NCBI GenBank assembly: GCA_047612485.1
Contig: JBLGAT010000002.1
Location: forward strand, 14,796 to 78,795
Source of the DNA: Sediminicola sp047612485
GTDB lineage: Bacteria; Bacteroidota; Bacteroidia; Flavobacteriales; Flavobacteriaceae
Direction of reading: 5' to 3'
DNA: 64,000 nt
This document shows, piece after piece, positions 25,599 through 35,025 of this stretch (its first letter is position 1; every line of letters starts with the position of its first letter). Under the pieces are notes generated by a model. That model ran no database searches. It saw nothing but the letters and a program-made list of their open reading frames with translations, and was not told the DNA's origin. Both the position numbers and the translations under genes were made by a program.

Positions 25599-26126
25599 CT
25601 AATCGTTTCTCGCGTTAAAATTTCCTTCCCAGTCGCCACGGACTTTAAGGACCTGCTCTATGACGTCCCTGACACAACCTTGTCCACCCTTGATATGCGA
25701 GATGTATTTACAAACTTCCTTCACTTCTGGCACTGCGTCTTGGGGACAGGTAGGCAATGCCACCATCTGCATTACGGGGATATCTGGAAGATCATCTCCC
25801 ATATAGAGGATCTGTTCCGCTTTAATACCGTAAACGTCCATATATTCCTTTAAGGGGTCTTCTTTATAGTGTGCACCCAAATAAATATCGGTAACCCCAA
25901 GGCCTTTAAAACGGCTTCTAACTCCTTCATTGGTGCCTCCAGAAATTATGCACACCTTATATCCTTTTTGGATGGCAGTTTTAAGGGCAAAACCATCCTT
26001 TATACTCATTTTTCGGAGCATTTCACCATTAGAGGTAATGGTAACGGTACCATCCGTGAACACCCCATCCACATCAAAGATAAAAGTGTTGATGTTTTTG
26101 AGGTATTCCTTATAACTCTTGCTCAT
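25599..26126 (-). CDS. kdsC: KdsC-type HAD phosphatase
   Basis: A 175-residue HAD-superfamily phosphatase of the KdsC class, which removes phosphate from 3-deoxy-D-manno-octulosonate 8-phosphate during lipopolysaccharide Kdo synthesis. Motif I is FIFDVDGVFTDGTV with the two catalytic Asp residues, motif II is VCIISGG, and motif IV is LYMGDDLPDIPVM. Members of this class form tetramers with no cap domain, consistent with the length. Its start overlaps the DUF2520 stop by 17 bases. Confidence 0.93.
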   Translation of the reverse strand: MSKSYKEYLKNINTFIFDVDGVFTDGTVTITSNGEMLRKMSIKDGFALKTAIQKGYKVCIISGGTNEGVRSRFKGLGVTDIYLGAHYKEDPLKEYMDVYGIKAEQILYMGDDLPDIPVMQMVALPTCPQDAVPEVKEVCKYISHIKGGQGCVRDVIEQVLKVRGDWEGNFNARND

Positions 26127-26880
26127 AATCTTTCTTTATTGAATTACTAAGTAAGGAATAAATTTCCTTATGGGTTTTATTTTCGAGAAGACTCAGATGA
26201 TTATCAATGGTCATCATATCTCCTCTTCTGGCCGGGCCAGTCTGCGCCTGATGTGGATTTAAGACACTTATCTTATCTGCTGTTTCTATTATCAAGGGAT
26301 GTAAAAGTTCAAAAGGAATGTTTTTTTCTGCACAAATTTTACTTCCTATTTGATAGAGATGGTTGGTGAAGTTATTGACAAATACGGCTGCCAAATGTAT
26401 TGTTTTTCGTTGCTCTGAAGAAATGTTGAATACCTTGTTCGAAATCAGATGGGCCAATCTATCCAATACCATTAAATCATCTTGTTTTGTTGCTTCCAAG
26501 CAGATCGGGATGTCCGTAAAATCAATTTTTTTGCCTTTTGTAAAGGATTGTAAGGGGTAAAAAACACCCCTTCTCAGGTTAGGTGACAAAATGTCCAATG
26601 CGCAACCTCCAGAAGTATGGACCACGAGCCCTCTTTTGTCAGCAAGTTTTCTGGACACCTCTTCAATGGCATCATCACTGACCGCAATAAGGTATACATC
26701 GGCCTCTTTTATATTTTGAAAATCAAAACTTACCTCGGTGTATTTGGAGTAACCCTTAAGTTTTTCCTCAGTTCTGCCCACCACCTGAAGGATTGTTACT
26801 TGGTCCGAAGCTGATAAGGCATCGTACAGATGTCTGGCAACATTCCCGGTTCCTAGGATTACAATTGAAATCATGCCCAA
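26110..26880 (-). CDS. Rossmann-fold/DUF2520 protein
   Basis: A 256-residue protein with an N-terminal NAD(P)-binding Rossmann domain (SIVILGTGNVARHL, residues 4-17) and a C-terminal all-helical DUF2520 domain (about residues 130-245; HLAAVFVNNFTNHLYQIGSKIC). It resembles pyrroline-5-carboxylate reductase and F420-dependent NADP reductases in layout, but the substrate is unknown. In Flavobacteriaceae it regularly precedes kdsC and maf, as here (17-base overlap with kdsC). Confidence 0.93.
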   Translation of the reverse strand: MGMISIVILGTGNVARHLYDALSASDQVTILQVVGRTEEKLKGYSKYTEVSFDFQNIKEADVYLIAVSDDAIEEVSRKLADKRGLVVHTSGGCALDILSPNLRRGVFYPLQSFTKGKKIDFTDIPICLEATKQDDLMVLDRLAHLISNKVFNISSEQRKTIHLAAVFVNNFTNHLYQIGSKICAEKNIPFELLHPLIIETADKISVLNPHQAQTGPARRGDMMTIDNHLSLLENKTHKEIYSLLSNSIKKDYEQEL

Positions 26881-26976
26881 AAATACAAATTAATGCAGTG
26901 TTGGCTTAGGAAATAATTAACAAACTTGTTTAACTTTTTAAATGTGGCATTAGCCGTTAAAATCATAAAAAGACTG

Positions 26977-26984
26977 TATTTTTG
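26977..26984 (+). promoter_or_regulatory. -7 promoter element of ccsBA
   Basis: TATTTTTG (TANNTTTG) ends 28 bases before the ATG at 27013. The -33 element is not clear. Confidence 0.5.
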
Positions 26985-27012
26985 CGCCTGAAATAAAACT
27001 TCTATCCCAGCG

Positions 27013-30000
27013 ATGACAGAACTGCTCAAAAAGATTTTCTTTTCTACACGTTTAATGGCCATTCTTTTTATTCTATTCGCAACAGCTATGGCTTTTGGTA
27101 CTTTTATTGAAAGTTCGTACAGTACGGAAACGGCAAGAATTTGGATATACAATGCCACATGGTTCGAAGCTATCATGGTATTCTTTGTAATCAACTTTAG
27201 TGGGAACATATTTCGGTACAAACTTTTGAGAAAGGAAAAATGGCCAGTGCTGATGCTCCACCTTTCGTGGGTCTTGATCATTGTTGGGGCTTTTGTGACC
27301 AGATATATAAGTTTTGAGGGGATGATGCCCATTAGGGAAGGCAATTCTGAAAATGTATTTTATTCGGATAAAACATATTTGACGGCCTTTGTAGATGGTG
27401 ATGTGGATGGGCAATTACAAAGACGCAGGTTCGAAGATGACTTAATAGTGACCCCTGAAGCATTAAAGTCGAGCTTACCATGGAACTTTGATTTTAATGG
27501 GCAGGATTTTTCTATTTCTTATGCAGGTTTTATAAACGGGGCAGCAGAAGGATTGATCCCCGATGAAAATGGGAAGTCATACTTAAAAATAGTTGAGGCT
27601 GGGGACGGGGATAGGCATGACCACTTTTTGGAAAGCGGAGAGATTACCAGTATCCATAATGTGCTGTTTGCCTTGAATAAAGAGACAGAAGGAGCGATCA
27701 ATATCATGACCACGGACAGCACCTACCTTATCAAATCGCCTTTTGAGGGTGATTTTATGAGGATGGCAGATCAGTTCCAGGGCCAGTTGTACAAGGATAG
27801 TTTACAAACATTGCAATTGAGATCGCTATACAATACTGCTGGAATGCAGTTTGTGATCCCTGATCCCGTAATTAAAGGATCTTATGGCATAGTGCCCTTG
27901 TCAGAAACTGAGATTACAAAGAACTCCCAAGATGCGATCATCTTGGATATCACCTCCAATGGGCAAACCGTTCAAAAAAAGTTTTTGGGAGGAAAAGGAG
28001 CTTCAAATTTTTCAGAGAAGTTTAATGTTGGGGGGTTGGATTTTTCACTCTCCTATGGTTCCAAGATCTATGAATTGCCATTTCATATAAAGCTGAACGA
28101 TTTTATCGCCGAGAAGTATCCGGGTACGGAAAAAGGCTATGCCTCATTTATGAGTAAGGTGACGGTAGAGGACGATCGACCTTTCGATTACGATATTTTT
28201 ATGAACCATGTGCTGGACCACAAAGGCTATCGTTTTTTTCAATCCAGTTTTCATCCAGATGAAAAGGGAACGGTCTTGTCTGTAAACCATGATGTTTGGG
28301 GTACGTGGATCACCTACATTGGATATTTCCTTTTATATTTTGGATTATTGGGGATTATGCTTTTTGGTAAGACGCGTTTTAAAGCTCTTGCCCTAGCCTT
28401 GGATGAGTTAAAGGCCAAAAAGAAGGCAATGGCAACCCTTGTACTGCTTGCTTTTACCTTGCCGGGTATAGCACAAGAGGCCGATGACCATGACCATACC
28501 GCGATGCCAAAAATCGTGAATGTGGATTCTATGCTGCAAGCTACCGCTGTTTCTGTGGCCCATGCAGAAAAATTTGGGGAATTGGTCATTCAGGATGATG
28601 GTGGCCGTATGAAACCTATAAATACTTTTGCAGCGGAATTATTGCGAAAATTAAGTTTTAAGAACAATTTTGAGGAATTGAACCCTGATCAGGTTTTCTT
28701 GTCCATGATGGCAAACCCGTCACTATGGTACAATGCAGAATTCATAGCGTTGGACAAAAAAGGTCAAAATGATAGTATCCGCAAGATTATTGGAATACCG
28801 GAGGGTCAGAAATATGTAAAGGCAACCGATTTTTTTGATGCAAAGGGACAGTATAAATTGGCCCCTTTCTTGGAAAAGGCCTACGCTACCAATACGCCCA
28901 ATAAATTTGAACAGGATTTTAAGGATGTAGATTTGCGTTTGGGATTGTTGAACAGGGCATTGAGCGGTGAGATCATTAAAATATTCCCTTTGTTGAACGA
29001 TGAGAACAACAAATGGATATCTGCAATAGAGTACCGTTCCGGAAAATTTCAGATCCAAGATTCGCTTTACGCGAACTTTGTTAAAAATGCAATTCCTTAC
29101 TATTTGATGTCCTTGGATAATGCAAATAAATCAGGGGACTATGCAGAAGCGGATAAGTTATTGGCCGCTTTTAGGAAAAATCAGCAAAATCATGGCAGTG
29201 AAGTTTTGCCCTCCGAAAAAAGGATAAAAGCTGAGGTGCTTTATAATAAATTGGACATTTTCAACCATTTGTATAAGTATTATGCCCTCATTGGGGTACT
29301 GATGTTCTTCTTTTTGATCTTTCAAATATTTAAGGACCGATCCATTTGGAGGGTGGGTATCTACTTCCTTAAAGGCTCCATTATTCTTTTGTTCGTATGG
29401 CACACTGCAGGATTGATCTTTCGCTGGTATATTTCCGGACATGCTCCTTGGAGTGATGCCTATGAAAGTATCCTCTACGTGGGTTGGGCCACCATGGGGA
29501 TTGGCTTGGCCTTTGGCCGAAAAAGTGATATGACCATTGCCTCAACAGCTTTTGTGGCCTCCATGCTATTGTGGATCGCCCATCAGAGTTGGGTAGATCC
29601 ATCGATCGCAAATCTTCAACCAGTATTGGATAGCTATTGGTTGATGATCCATGTGGCCGTTATTGTAGGTAGTTATGGGCCCTTGACAGTGGGGATGATT
29701 CTTGGGGTGGTTTCATTGATATTGATTACGTTGACCACCAAGAAGAATAAAAAACGCATGGAGATCAACATAAAGGAACTGACCATTATCAATGAACTTT
29801 CCCTTACTGTTGGATTGATCATGTTGACCATTGGTAATTTCTTGGGCGGACAATGGGCCAATGAAAGTTGGGGCCGATACTGGGGATGGGATCCAAAAGA
29901 AACATGGGCCTTAATTTCCATTATGGTCTATGCCTTTGTTATTCATGGACGCCTTGTTCCAGGATTAAGAAGCAGATGGACATTTAATTTTTTGAGTGTT

Positions 30001-30183
30001 GTTGCTTTTTCCAGTATAATGATGACTTACTTCGGGGTGAATTTCTATTTGGTAGGACTACATAGTTATGCCAGTGGCGATCAGGTGATAACTCCAACCT
30101 TTATATGGTATACCGTTGGAGCAGTAATTGCATTGGGTGGAATCAGTTTTTGGAGGTACCGCGTAAATTATGTCAAAAAGTAA
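27013..30183 (+). CDS. ccsBA: Cytochrome c biogenesis fusion protein CcsBA (ResB-CcsA)
   Basis: A 1056-residue System II cytochrome c synthetase that moves haem across the inner membrane and attaches it to apocytochrome c. The N-terminal half is ResB/CcsB (helices at about residues 13-35, 52-70, 77-95 and about 440-460, with a large periplasmic domain). The C-terminal half is CcsA, with helices from about residue 760 and the haem-binding WWD domain WANESWGRYWGWDPKETWAL. A His in the ResB helix (HLSWVLIIVGAF), one before the WWD region (HTAGLIFRW) and one after it (LHSYASGD) fit the expected haem ligands. The fusion is normal for this phylum. A terminator follows at 30219. Confidence 0.96.
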   Translation: MTELLKKIFFSTRLMAILFILFATAMAFGTFIESSYSTETARIWIYNATWFEAIMVFFVINFSGNIFRYKLLRKEKWPVLMLHLSWVLIIVGAFVTRYISFEGMMPIREGNSENVFYSDKTYLTAFVDGDVDGQLQRRRFEDDLIVTPEALKSSLPWNFDFNGQDFSISYAGFINGAAEGLIPDENGKSYLKIVEAGDGDRHDHFLESGEITSIHNVLFALNKETEGAINIMTTDSTYLIKSPFEGDFMRMADQFQGQLYKDSLQTLQLRSLYNTAGMQFVIPDPVIKGSYGIVPLSETEITKNSQDAIILDITSNGQTVQKKFLGGKGASNFSEKFNVGGLDFSLSYGSKIYELPFHIKLNDFIAEKYPGTEKGYASFMSKVTVEDDRPFDYDIFMNHVLDHKGYRFFQSSFHPDEKGTVLSVNHDVWGTWITYIGYFLLYFGLLGIMLFGKTRFKALALALDELKAKKKAMATLVLLAFTLPGIAQEADDHDHTAMPKIVNVDSMLQATAVSVAHAEKFGELVIQDDGGRMKPINTFAAELLRKLSFKNNFEELNPDQVFLSMMANPSLWYNAEFIALDKKGQNDSIRKIIGIPEGQKYVKATDFFDAKGQYKLAPFLEKAYATNTPNKFEQDFKDVDLRLGLLNRALSGEIIKIFPLLNDENNKWISAIEYRSGKFQIQDSLYANFVKNAIPYYLMSLDNANKSGDYAEADKLLAAFRKNQQNHGSEVLPSEKRIKAEVLYNKLDIFNHLYKYYALIGVLMFFFLIFQIFKDRSIWRVGIYFLKGSIILLFVWHTAGLIFRWYISGHAPWSDAYESILYVGWATMGIGLAFGRKSDMTIASTAFVASMLLWIAHQSWVDPSIANLQPVLDSYWLMIHVAVIVGSYGPLTVGMILGVVSLILITLTTKKNKKRMEINIKELTIINELSLTVGLIMLTIGNFLGGQWANESWGRYWGWDPKETWALISIMVYAFVIHGRLVPGLRSRWTFNFLSVVAFSSIMMTYFGVNFYLVGLHSYASGDQVITPTFIWYTVGAVIALGGISFWRYRVNYVKK

Positions 30184-30218
30184 AAATAAAAACTATTCAT
30201 TTTGTAACTTTAGATTTA

Positions 30219-30244
30219 AAAAAGGTGTTTTCGGACGCCTTTTT
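30219..30244 (+). terminator. Intrinsic terminator after ccsBA
   Basis: Arms AAAAAGGTGT and ACGCCTTTTT (one G-T pair) with a six-base loop. It ends 22 bases before the next ATG (30267), so the following gene either has a promoter inside this region or is read through it. Confidence 0.65.
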
Positions 30245-30266
30245 AATTCCTAACAAACCAGTTATA

Positions 30267-31445
30267 ATGGACGACAATAAAAAAGGTCTCAATACCATTT
30301 GTACCCATTTCGGGGAAATTCAGGACGAACAGTTCAAAGGAGCCGTTTCACCATTATTTATGAGTACATCCTATGCTTTTGAAGATGTGGATGTAAAACG
30401 CTACCCAAGGTACTTTAATACCCCAAACCAAGTGGCTCTCTCAAAGAAAATCGCTGCATTGGAACATGCAGAAGCTGCCATGATCTTTGGCAGTGGAATG
30501 GCAGCTATAAGCACGGCTTTAATGGCTTTTTTAAAGGCTGGAGACCATATTGTACTTCAAAATTCCCTCTACGGGGGGACTTATAATCTAGTGACCGAGG
30601 AATTTGAAAAATTTGGGATAGAATATTCTTTTACCACGGGTTTGCAGCCAGCAGATTTTGAGGCAAAAATTAAGGAGAATACCAAAGTTATCTACATAGA
30701 GACCCCTTCAAATCCATTGTTGACCATTACAGATTTGGAAGCCGTGGCACAAATTGCCAAAAAGCATGGTTTGGTATCCATGATAGACAACACCTTTGCC
30801 AGTCCCGTGAATCAAAATCCGATCGATTTTGGAATCGACGTGGTCCTTCACAGTGCTACCAAGTACATGGGTGGACATTCGGATATATTGGCAGGGGCTG
30901 TAGTTTCTTCCCAAGAACATATGGAGCGTATTTTTCATTTGGCAAAAAATTTCGGTGGCAGTTTAAGTGATTATACCGTATGGTTGTTGGAGCGTAGTAT
31001 AAAGACCATGGGCATACGTGTTAGGGCACAAAATGAAAATGCCATGATGATGGCCCGTTACCTCTTTGGGCACAAGGATATACAAGCCGTCTATTACCCA
31101 GGATTGGAGTCACATCCGGGACATGAATTGGCCAAAGCTCAAATGAAAGGGTTTGGAGGTATGTTGTCATTTGAACTGAACAAAAATTTGAATTCTTCCA
31201 CATTTCAAAAATCCTTGCACCTGATCAAATCCTCTATGAGTTTGGCAGGAGTTGAAAGTACCGTACTATCGCCAACCTTAACTTCTCACTCCCTTTTGAC
31301 TGCAGAAGAACGCGAAAAACAGGGCATTGCCGACGGATTGATTCGCTTTTCTGTAGGTATTGAAGAAGTGGAGGACCTTATTGCAGATATAGAACAAGCT
31401 ATAGAATCGGTAAAAGCAACGACCACAACATTACACAGCAACTAA
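30267..31445 (+). CDS. Cys/Met-metabolism PLP-dependent enzyme (cystathionine gamma-synthase/lyase-like)
   Basis: A 392-residue fold-type I PLP enzyme. The PLP lysine motif is HSATKYMGGHSDILAGA, and the phosphate-binding and aldimine-stacking region is IFGSGMAAISTALMAFL with ONSLYGGTYN-type Tyr. The N-terminal RYPRYFNTPNQVALSKKI replaces the usual Y-x-R-x-x-NPT motif, so this is a divergent branch. It could be cystathionine gamma-synthase, gamma-lyase or methionine gamma-lyase. I start at the ATG at 30267 because the upstream in-frame ATG (30105) lies within ccsBA. bshB1 follows 22 bases later, consistent with a role in cysteine supply for bacillithiol. Confidence 0.9.
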   Translation: MDDNKKGLNTICTHFGEIQDEQFKGAVSPLFMSTSYAFEDVDVKRYPRYFNTPNQVALSKKIAALEHAEAAMIFGSGMAAISTALMAFLKAGDHIVLQNSLYGGTYNLVTEEFEKFGIEYSFTTGLQPADFEAKIKENTKVIYIETPSNPLLTITDLEAVAQIAKKHGLVSMIDNTFASPVNQNPIDFGIDVVLHSATKYMGGHSDILAGAVVSSQEHMERIFHLAKNFGGSLSDYTVWLLERSIKTMGIRVRAQNENAMMMARYLFGHKDIQAVYYPGLESHPGHELAKAQMKGFGGMLSFELNKNLNSSTFQKSLHLIKSSMSLAGVESTVLSPTLTSHSLLTAEEREKQGIADGLIRFSVGIEEVEDLIADIEQAIESVKATTTTLHSN

Positions 31446-31467
31446 GTATAAATTTAAATTAGAATCT

Positions 31468-32190
31468 TTGAAACTAGATATTTTAGTATTCGGGGCACAT
31501 CCAGATGATGCCGAATTGGGAGCAGGTGCAACTATTGCGAAGGAAGTCGCAAACGGTAAAAAAGTGGGGATCATAGATTTGACAAGAGGTGAGTTGGGCA
31601 CAAGGGGAACCGCTGAAATCCGCGATGAGGAAGCCGCCGCCGCCGCTAAAATACTTGGGGTTGCCATAAGGGAAAATTTGGAATTTGCCGATGGTTTTTT
31701 TGTGAACGACAAAAAACATCAAATGGCCGTCATTCAGGTATTGAGAAAATATAGGCCGGACATTGTATTATGCAATACAATTGATGATCGACATATAGAT
31801 CATGCCAAAGGAAGCAGTTTGGTAAGCGATGCCTGTTTCTTGAGCGGATTGGTGAAAATAGATACCAAATTGGAAGGCAGTGAAGAATGGCAAGATGCTT
31901 GGCGACCAAAGCAGGTATACCATTATATACAATGGAAAAATCTAAAGCCAGATTTTGTTGTTGACGTCAGTGGATTTATAGATAAAAAGACAGAAGCTAT
32001 TTTGGCTTATGGTTCACAGTTCTTCGATCCAAGGAGCAACGAGCCTGAAACACCTATCAGTAGTAAAAATTTCATTGACAGCGTAAAATACCGAGCAAGG
32101 GATCTTGGTAGATTGGTAGGTACGGAATATGCGGAAGGCTTTACAACCGAGAGGTATGTGGCAGTTGCCAGTTTAGATCATTTGATCTAG
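31468..32190 (+). CDS. bshB1: Bacillithiol biosynthesis deacetylase BshB1
   Basis: BshB1 removes the acetyl group from GlcNAc-malate, the second step of bacillithiol synthesis. The 240-residue PIG-L protein shows the zinc site GAHPDDAELGAG (His11, Asp14) and DDRHIDHAKGSSLV (His109/His112), and the BshB1-type LTRGELGTRGTAEIRDEEA substrate loop. The start is TTG at 31468, directly before the conserved KLDILVFGAHPDD strand; no ATG is available. bshA and bshC are not in the window. Its last four bases overlap the convergent histidine kinase gene. Confidence 0.95.
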   Translation: MKLDILVFGAHPDDAELGAGATIAKEVANGKKVGIIDLTRGELGTRGTAEIRDEEAAAAAKILGVAIRENLEFADGFFVNDKKHQMAVIQVLRKYRPDIVLCNTIDDRHIDHAKGSSLVSDACFLSGLVKIDTKLEGSEEWQDAWRPKQVYHYIQWKNLKPDFVVDVSGFIDKKTEAILAYGSQFFDPRSNEPETPISSKNFIDSVKYRARDLGRLVGTEYAEGFTTERYVAVASLDHLI

Positions 32191-34277
32191 CCTACATTTT
32201 TATAGTCCTTTTCGGATTTTGGTAGGGTAAAGTAAAAACAGGTGCCATTTCTTAATGCGCTTTCTACCCAAATTTGTCCTTTGTTCTTTTCAACCATTTC
32301 CTTGCATAAAGAAAGGCCGAGACCAGTACCCTTTTCATTGTTGGTGCCATAGGAGGTATAGTTGGAATTGGCTAGGAACAGCTTATCCAGGGTTACCAGG
32401 TCCATACCAACTCCTGAGTCAGTTATGGAAATTTCCCAATGGCTATTTCGCTCAAGGGCTTCAATAGTTACCATTCCATTCTCTGGTGTAAATTTTAGGG
32501 CATTACTTATTAGGTTCCTTATGACAATATCAATTTGGTTGACATCGGACCAGATGATGGTATTGTCGGTTATCTTATTGATCATTCTGATGGATTTGTT
32601 CTCTGCTATTTCCGATAACAATTTTATGTTGTCAGAAACAAGTTCTTCCAGCGAAAAAACACTCGCCTTGGTAACTGCCCCTTTCATCTGGGTCTGACCC
32701 CACGAAAGCAGATTGTTCAAGGTAAACGAGATATGGTCCACATCATCGCGTAATTTAGGTATGAAACCCATAAATTCCGACTGTTTAATTTCTCCTACCT
32801 TCAACATTCTAAGTAGCTCCTGAAGAGCTCCTATAGGACCTCTTAAATCGTGGCCTATAATGGAGAATAACTTGTCCTTGGTCAGGTTGATCTCATTTAA
32901 CTCAAGTTCCCTTTTTATGAGGTCGCCCTTTTGGTTCTGGAGTTTTTTATTCAGTTTTTTCTGGATTTTCTGACCCCTATGTACCAATAAGGTAATGACG
33001 ATAAATATTAGGACGACTACGATGGCCGCATATACAATATATTTCTGCTTTGCTAGGGCCTGTTTGTTTTTAAATATTAGCACCTCTTGCTCCTTGTCAT
33101 GATCTACCTTGGTCTTAAGCATCGCCAAGCCTCTTTTATTCTCGTTCCTAGATAGGGTATCCGAAACCTGTTGATAAATTTCGTGGAACCTTAATGCTTC
33201 GCTATATTTATTTTTGCTTTTATTTATCCTATAAAGTGTCATGGCACATTTTTGAATGCCTTGTGGAAAATGGATCTTATTGGAAATTTCAAAGGATTCT
33301 TGAGCGTATTTTTCAGAAAGCTCAATTTCGTCTAGACCATAATAGGCTTCTGCCATTCCATTGAGCAAGTCAATTTTACCGCGGTCGTCATTTATTTTCT
33401 TGTGCAAAAGGCTACATTGATTGTACCAATGCAGAGCCCATTGATAATTCTTCTGCTTTAAATAGGTTTTACCCTTTACTTCATAAGAATAGGCAAGCCA
33501 ATCCAAAATATGGTTATTCTCAAATATTGGAATACTGCTATTTACATTGAACATGGCATATTCAAAATTCCCCATATCGGCATAAACAGAGGCTAGATTG
33601 CACATGGTTTGAGCCGAACTTATATCATTTCCAATCTCTTTATTTAATTTTTTTACACGTTCATAAAAGATAATAGTCTGGTCAAAATCTTTTTGGGAAG
33701 AATAAAGATTGGCTAAGTTCTCCAAAAGAACGGACAATTGACGGTCCTGGCCCGTTTTTTCCGCTAATTCCGTCCCTTCCAGATAAAGATCAAGGGCCTT
33801 AGAATAATCTCCTGCATAATTGTACTCAGTGGCCAATAAATTTATAATTCTCAATTTAGTTACTAAACTTTCAATGTCATTTGCGATTCCCAATGCCTCC
33901 TTATAGTGTAATATGGCATTTGAAGATTCTCCCAAGTTGGAATGATACAGACCCATATACATCAAAGATTCACTCTCACCTTTTTTGTATTTGGATTCCC
34001 TGCTGTATTTTAAAGCCTGTTTGGTCAATAGTTTTAGGCTATCGGAGATATGATAGGTAAATTCGGCACTTAATTTGTTAAGTAAATTGATATAGGTGGT
34101 ATCCGAGGTAGAAAAATTCTTGTCAGAATGAATTTTATGAAGGACTTGTGTTAAACTATCTTTTACCTTGTTTTGTGCAACGCCAATAGCGAAAACGCCT
34201 AAAAAGAGTACCATAAAAAGGATGCCATTTTTTGAGGTGTTTTTGGGGCTACTAGAAATTGGTCTTAATATGGACAT
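32187..34277 (-). CDS. TPR-containing sensor histidine kinase (orphan)
   Basis: A 696-residue membrane kinase. After an N-terminal signal/anchor (about residues 18-35) come about six tetratricopeptide repeats in the periplasm (residues 75-380), one transmembrane helix (about 415-437; YIVYAAIVVVLIFIVITLLV), a coiled coil, a HisKA domain with the phospho-acceptor His in LFSIIGHDLRGPIGAL, and a HATPase domain (N box RNLISNALKFTPENG, G1 DSGVGMD, G2 GTGLGLSLC). TPR sensors of this type are common in Bacteroidota. No response regulator is adjacent, so its partner lies elsewhere. Confidence 0.94.
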   Translation of the reverse strand: MSILRPISSSPKNTSKNGILFMVLFLGVFAIGVAQNKVKDSLTQVLHKIHSDKNFSTSDTTYINLLNKLSAEFTYHISDSLKLLTKQALKYSRESKYKKGESESLMYMGLYHSNLGESSNAILHYKEALGIANDIESLVTKLRIINLLATEYNYAGDYSKALDLYLEGTELAEKTGQDRQLSVLLENLANLYSSQKDFDQTIIFYERVKKLNKEIGNDISSAQTMCNLASVYADMGNFEYAMFNVNSSIPIFENNHILDWLAYSYEVKGKTYLKQKNYQWALHWYNQCSLLHKKINDDRGKIDLLNGMAEAYYGLDEIELSEKYAQESFEISNKIHFPQGIQKCAMTLYRINKSKNKYSEALRFHEIYQQVSDTLSRNENKRGLAMLKTKVDHDKEQEVLIFKNKQALAKQKYIVYAAIVVVLIFIVITLLVHRGQKIQKKLNKKLQNQKGDLIKRELELNEINLTKDKLFSIIGHDLRGPIGALQELLRMLKVGEIKQSEFMGFIPKLRDDVDHISFTLNNLLSWGQTQMKGAVTKASVFSLEELVSDNIKLLSEIAENKSIRMINKITDNTIIWSDVNQIDIVIRNLISNALKFTPENGMVTIEALERNSHWEISITDSGVGMDLVTLDKLFLANSNYTSYGTNNEKGTGLGLSLCKEMVEKNKGQIWVESALRNGTCFYFTLPKSEKDYKNVG

Positions 34278-34688
34278 TTAACTCTTTATATTATTACGCA
34301 TAAATCTAAGACCTTAACGCATGTATTTAAAATTTATGTTGTGAAAGTTCCAAAAATGTGTGTTTTAATCGAAATAATATTGCATTTCGTCGATGATTAT
34401 AGAAAAACGACACAAAATGAAAGAATTTACCTATACATATTTTTAGAACCAAATAATAGCTTTGAACAAGAAAAAGCATCCATGAATTGAACTTTTTATA
34501 GCAGGATAAGAACCTTTTAATCAAATTTTAATTTAAAATAGCAGAGATGTTTTGATAAATTCTATCGTTTCAAAAAAAATATAATGGGAAATATATAAGA
34601 ACCTCTAAATATTCGGATTTTAATTGATGGGCGAGTAAATTTCCTTTAAATGGGGTATTAAATAAATATAAAAAATGGAATATTTTAT
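34278..34688. other. AT-rich intergenic region without a gene
   Basis: About 410 bases between the histidine kinase start and the tRNA promoter. It is very AT-rich and holds the kinase promoter region. The only sizeable open frame (34327-34524, minus) has the composition of translated AT-rich spacer. I see no RNA gene, dyad or repeat in it. Confidence 0.6.
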
Positions 34689-34719
34689 TTTGAAAGAAGA
34701 TTTTAAAAAATTACATTTG
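34689..34719 (+). promoter_or_regulatory. Promoter of tRNA-His
   Basis: TTTG at 34689-34692 and TACATTTG at 34712-34719 are separated by 19 bases, the canonical Bacteroidota -33/-7 arrangement, and end 15 bases before the tRNA. This is the clearest complete housekeeping promoter in the window. Confidence 0.85.
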
Positions 34720-34734
34720 CATCCGCTTACAAAT

Positions 34735-34809
34735 GGTGGTTGTAGCTCAGCTGGTTAGAGCATCGGTTTGTGGTACCGAGGGTCGCCGGTTCGAACCCGG
34801 TCTTCCACC
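34735..34809 (+). tRNA. tRNA-His (GTG anticodon)
   Basis: The cloverleaf is readable: D arm GCTC/GAGC, anticodon arm TCGGT-TTGTGGT-ACCGA with GTG at positions 34-36, five-base variable loop, and T arm GCCGG-TTCGAAC-CCGGT. A G precedes position 1 (34735), the G-1 typical of tRNA-His, and the discriminator is C. The 3' CCA is not encoded. In the acceptor stem, positions 5-68 and 6-67 are both T-T, a tandem mismatch. A promoter and a terminator flank the gene. Confidence 0.95.
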
Positions 34810-34819
34810 CAGAATTACA

Positions 34820-34850
34820 AGCCTCATCTTCATTGATGGGGCTTTTTTTG
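34820..34850 (+). terminator. Intrinsic terminator of tRNA-His
   Basis: Arms AGCCTCATC and GATGGGGCT (one G-T pair) with a six-base loop, followed by seven T residues. Confidence 0.85.
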
Positions 34851-34973
34851 TGCATTTTGTTTTTCCTTTATTTAAAAAGAGACACCAACCAATTGGTGCG
34901 CCTTTGCAAGAGCTAAGGTAATACTGATCTTAAAGGTACATCACAGTTCCTGGCCTTATGAAAATAAGAAAAT

Positions 34974-35009
34974 AAAAAGCCCCAATTAGAACACTAATTG
35001 GGGCTTTTT
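34974..35009. terminator. Bidirectional intrinsic terminator
   Basis: Arms AAAAAGCCCCAATTAG and CTAATTGGGGCTTTTT over a four-base loop form a perfect 16-base stem. It ends the minus-strand M28 transcript (stop at 35026) and can also stop readthrough from the tRNA side. Confidence 0.9.
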
Positions 35010-35025
35010 AAATGTTATCAATATT

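Noticed and set aside
34327..34524. 65-codon minus-strand frame in the gap before tRNA-His
   Set aside because: Its composition is that of AT-rich spacer (runs of Phe, Lys, Leu, Tyr), it has no start context or neighbour coupling, and it overlaps the kinase upstream region.
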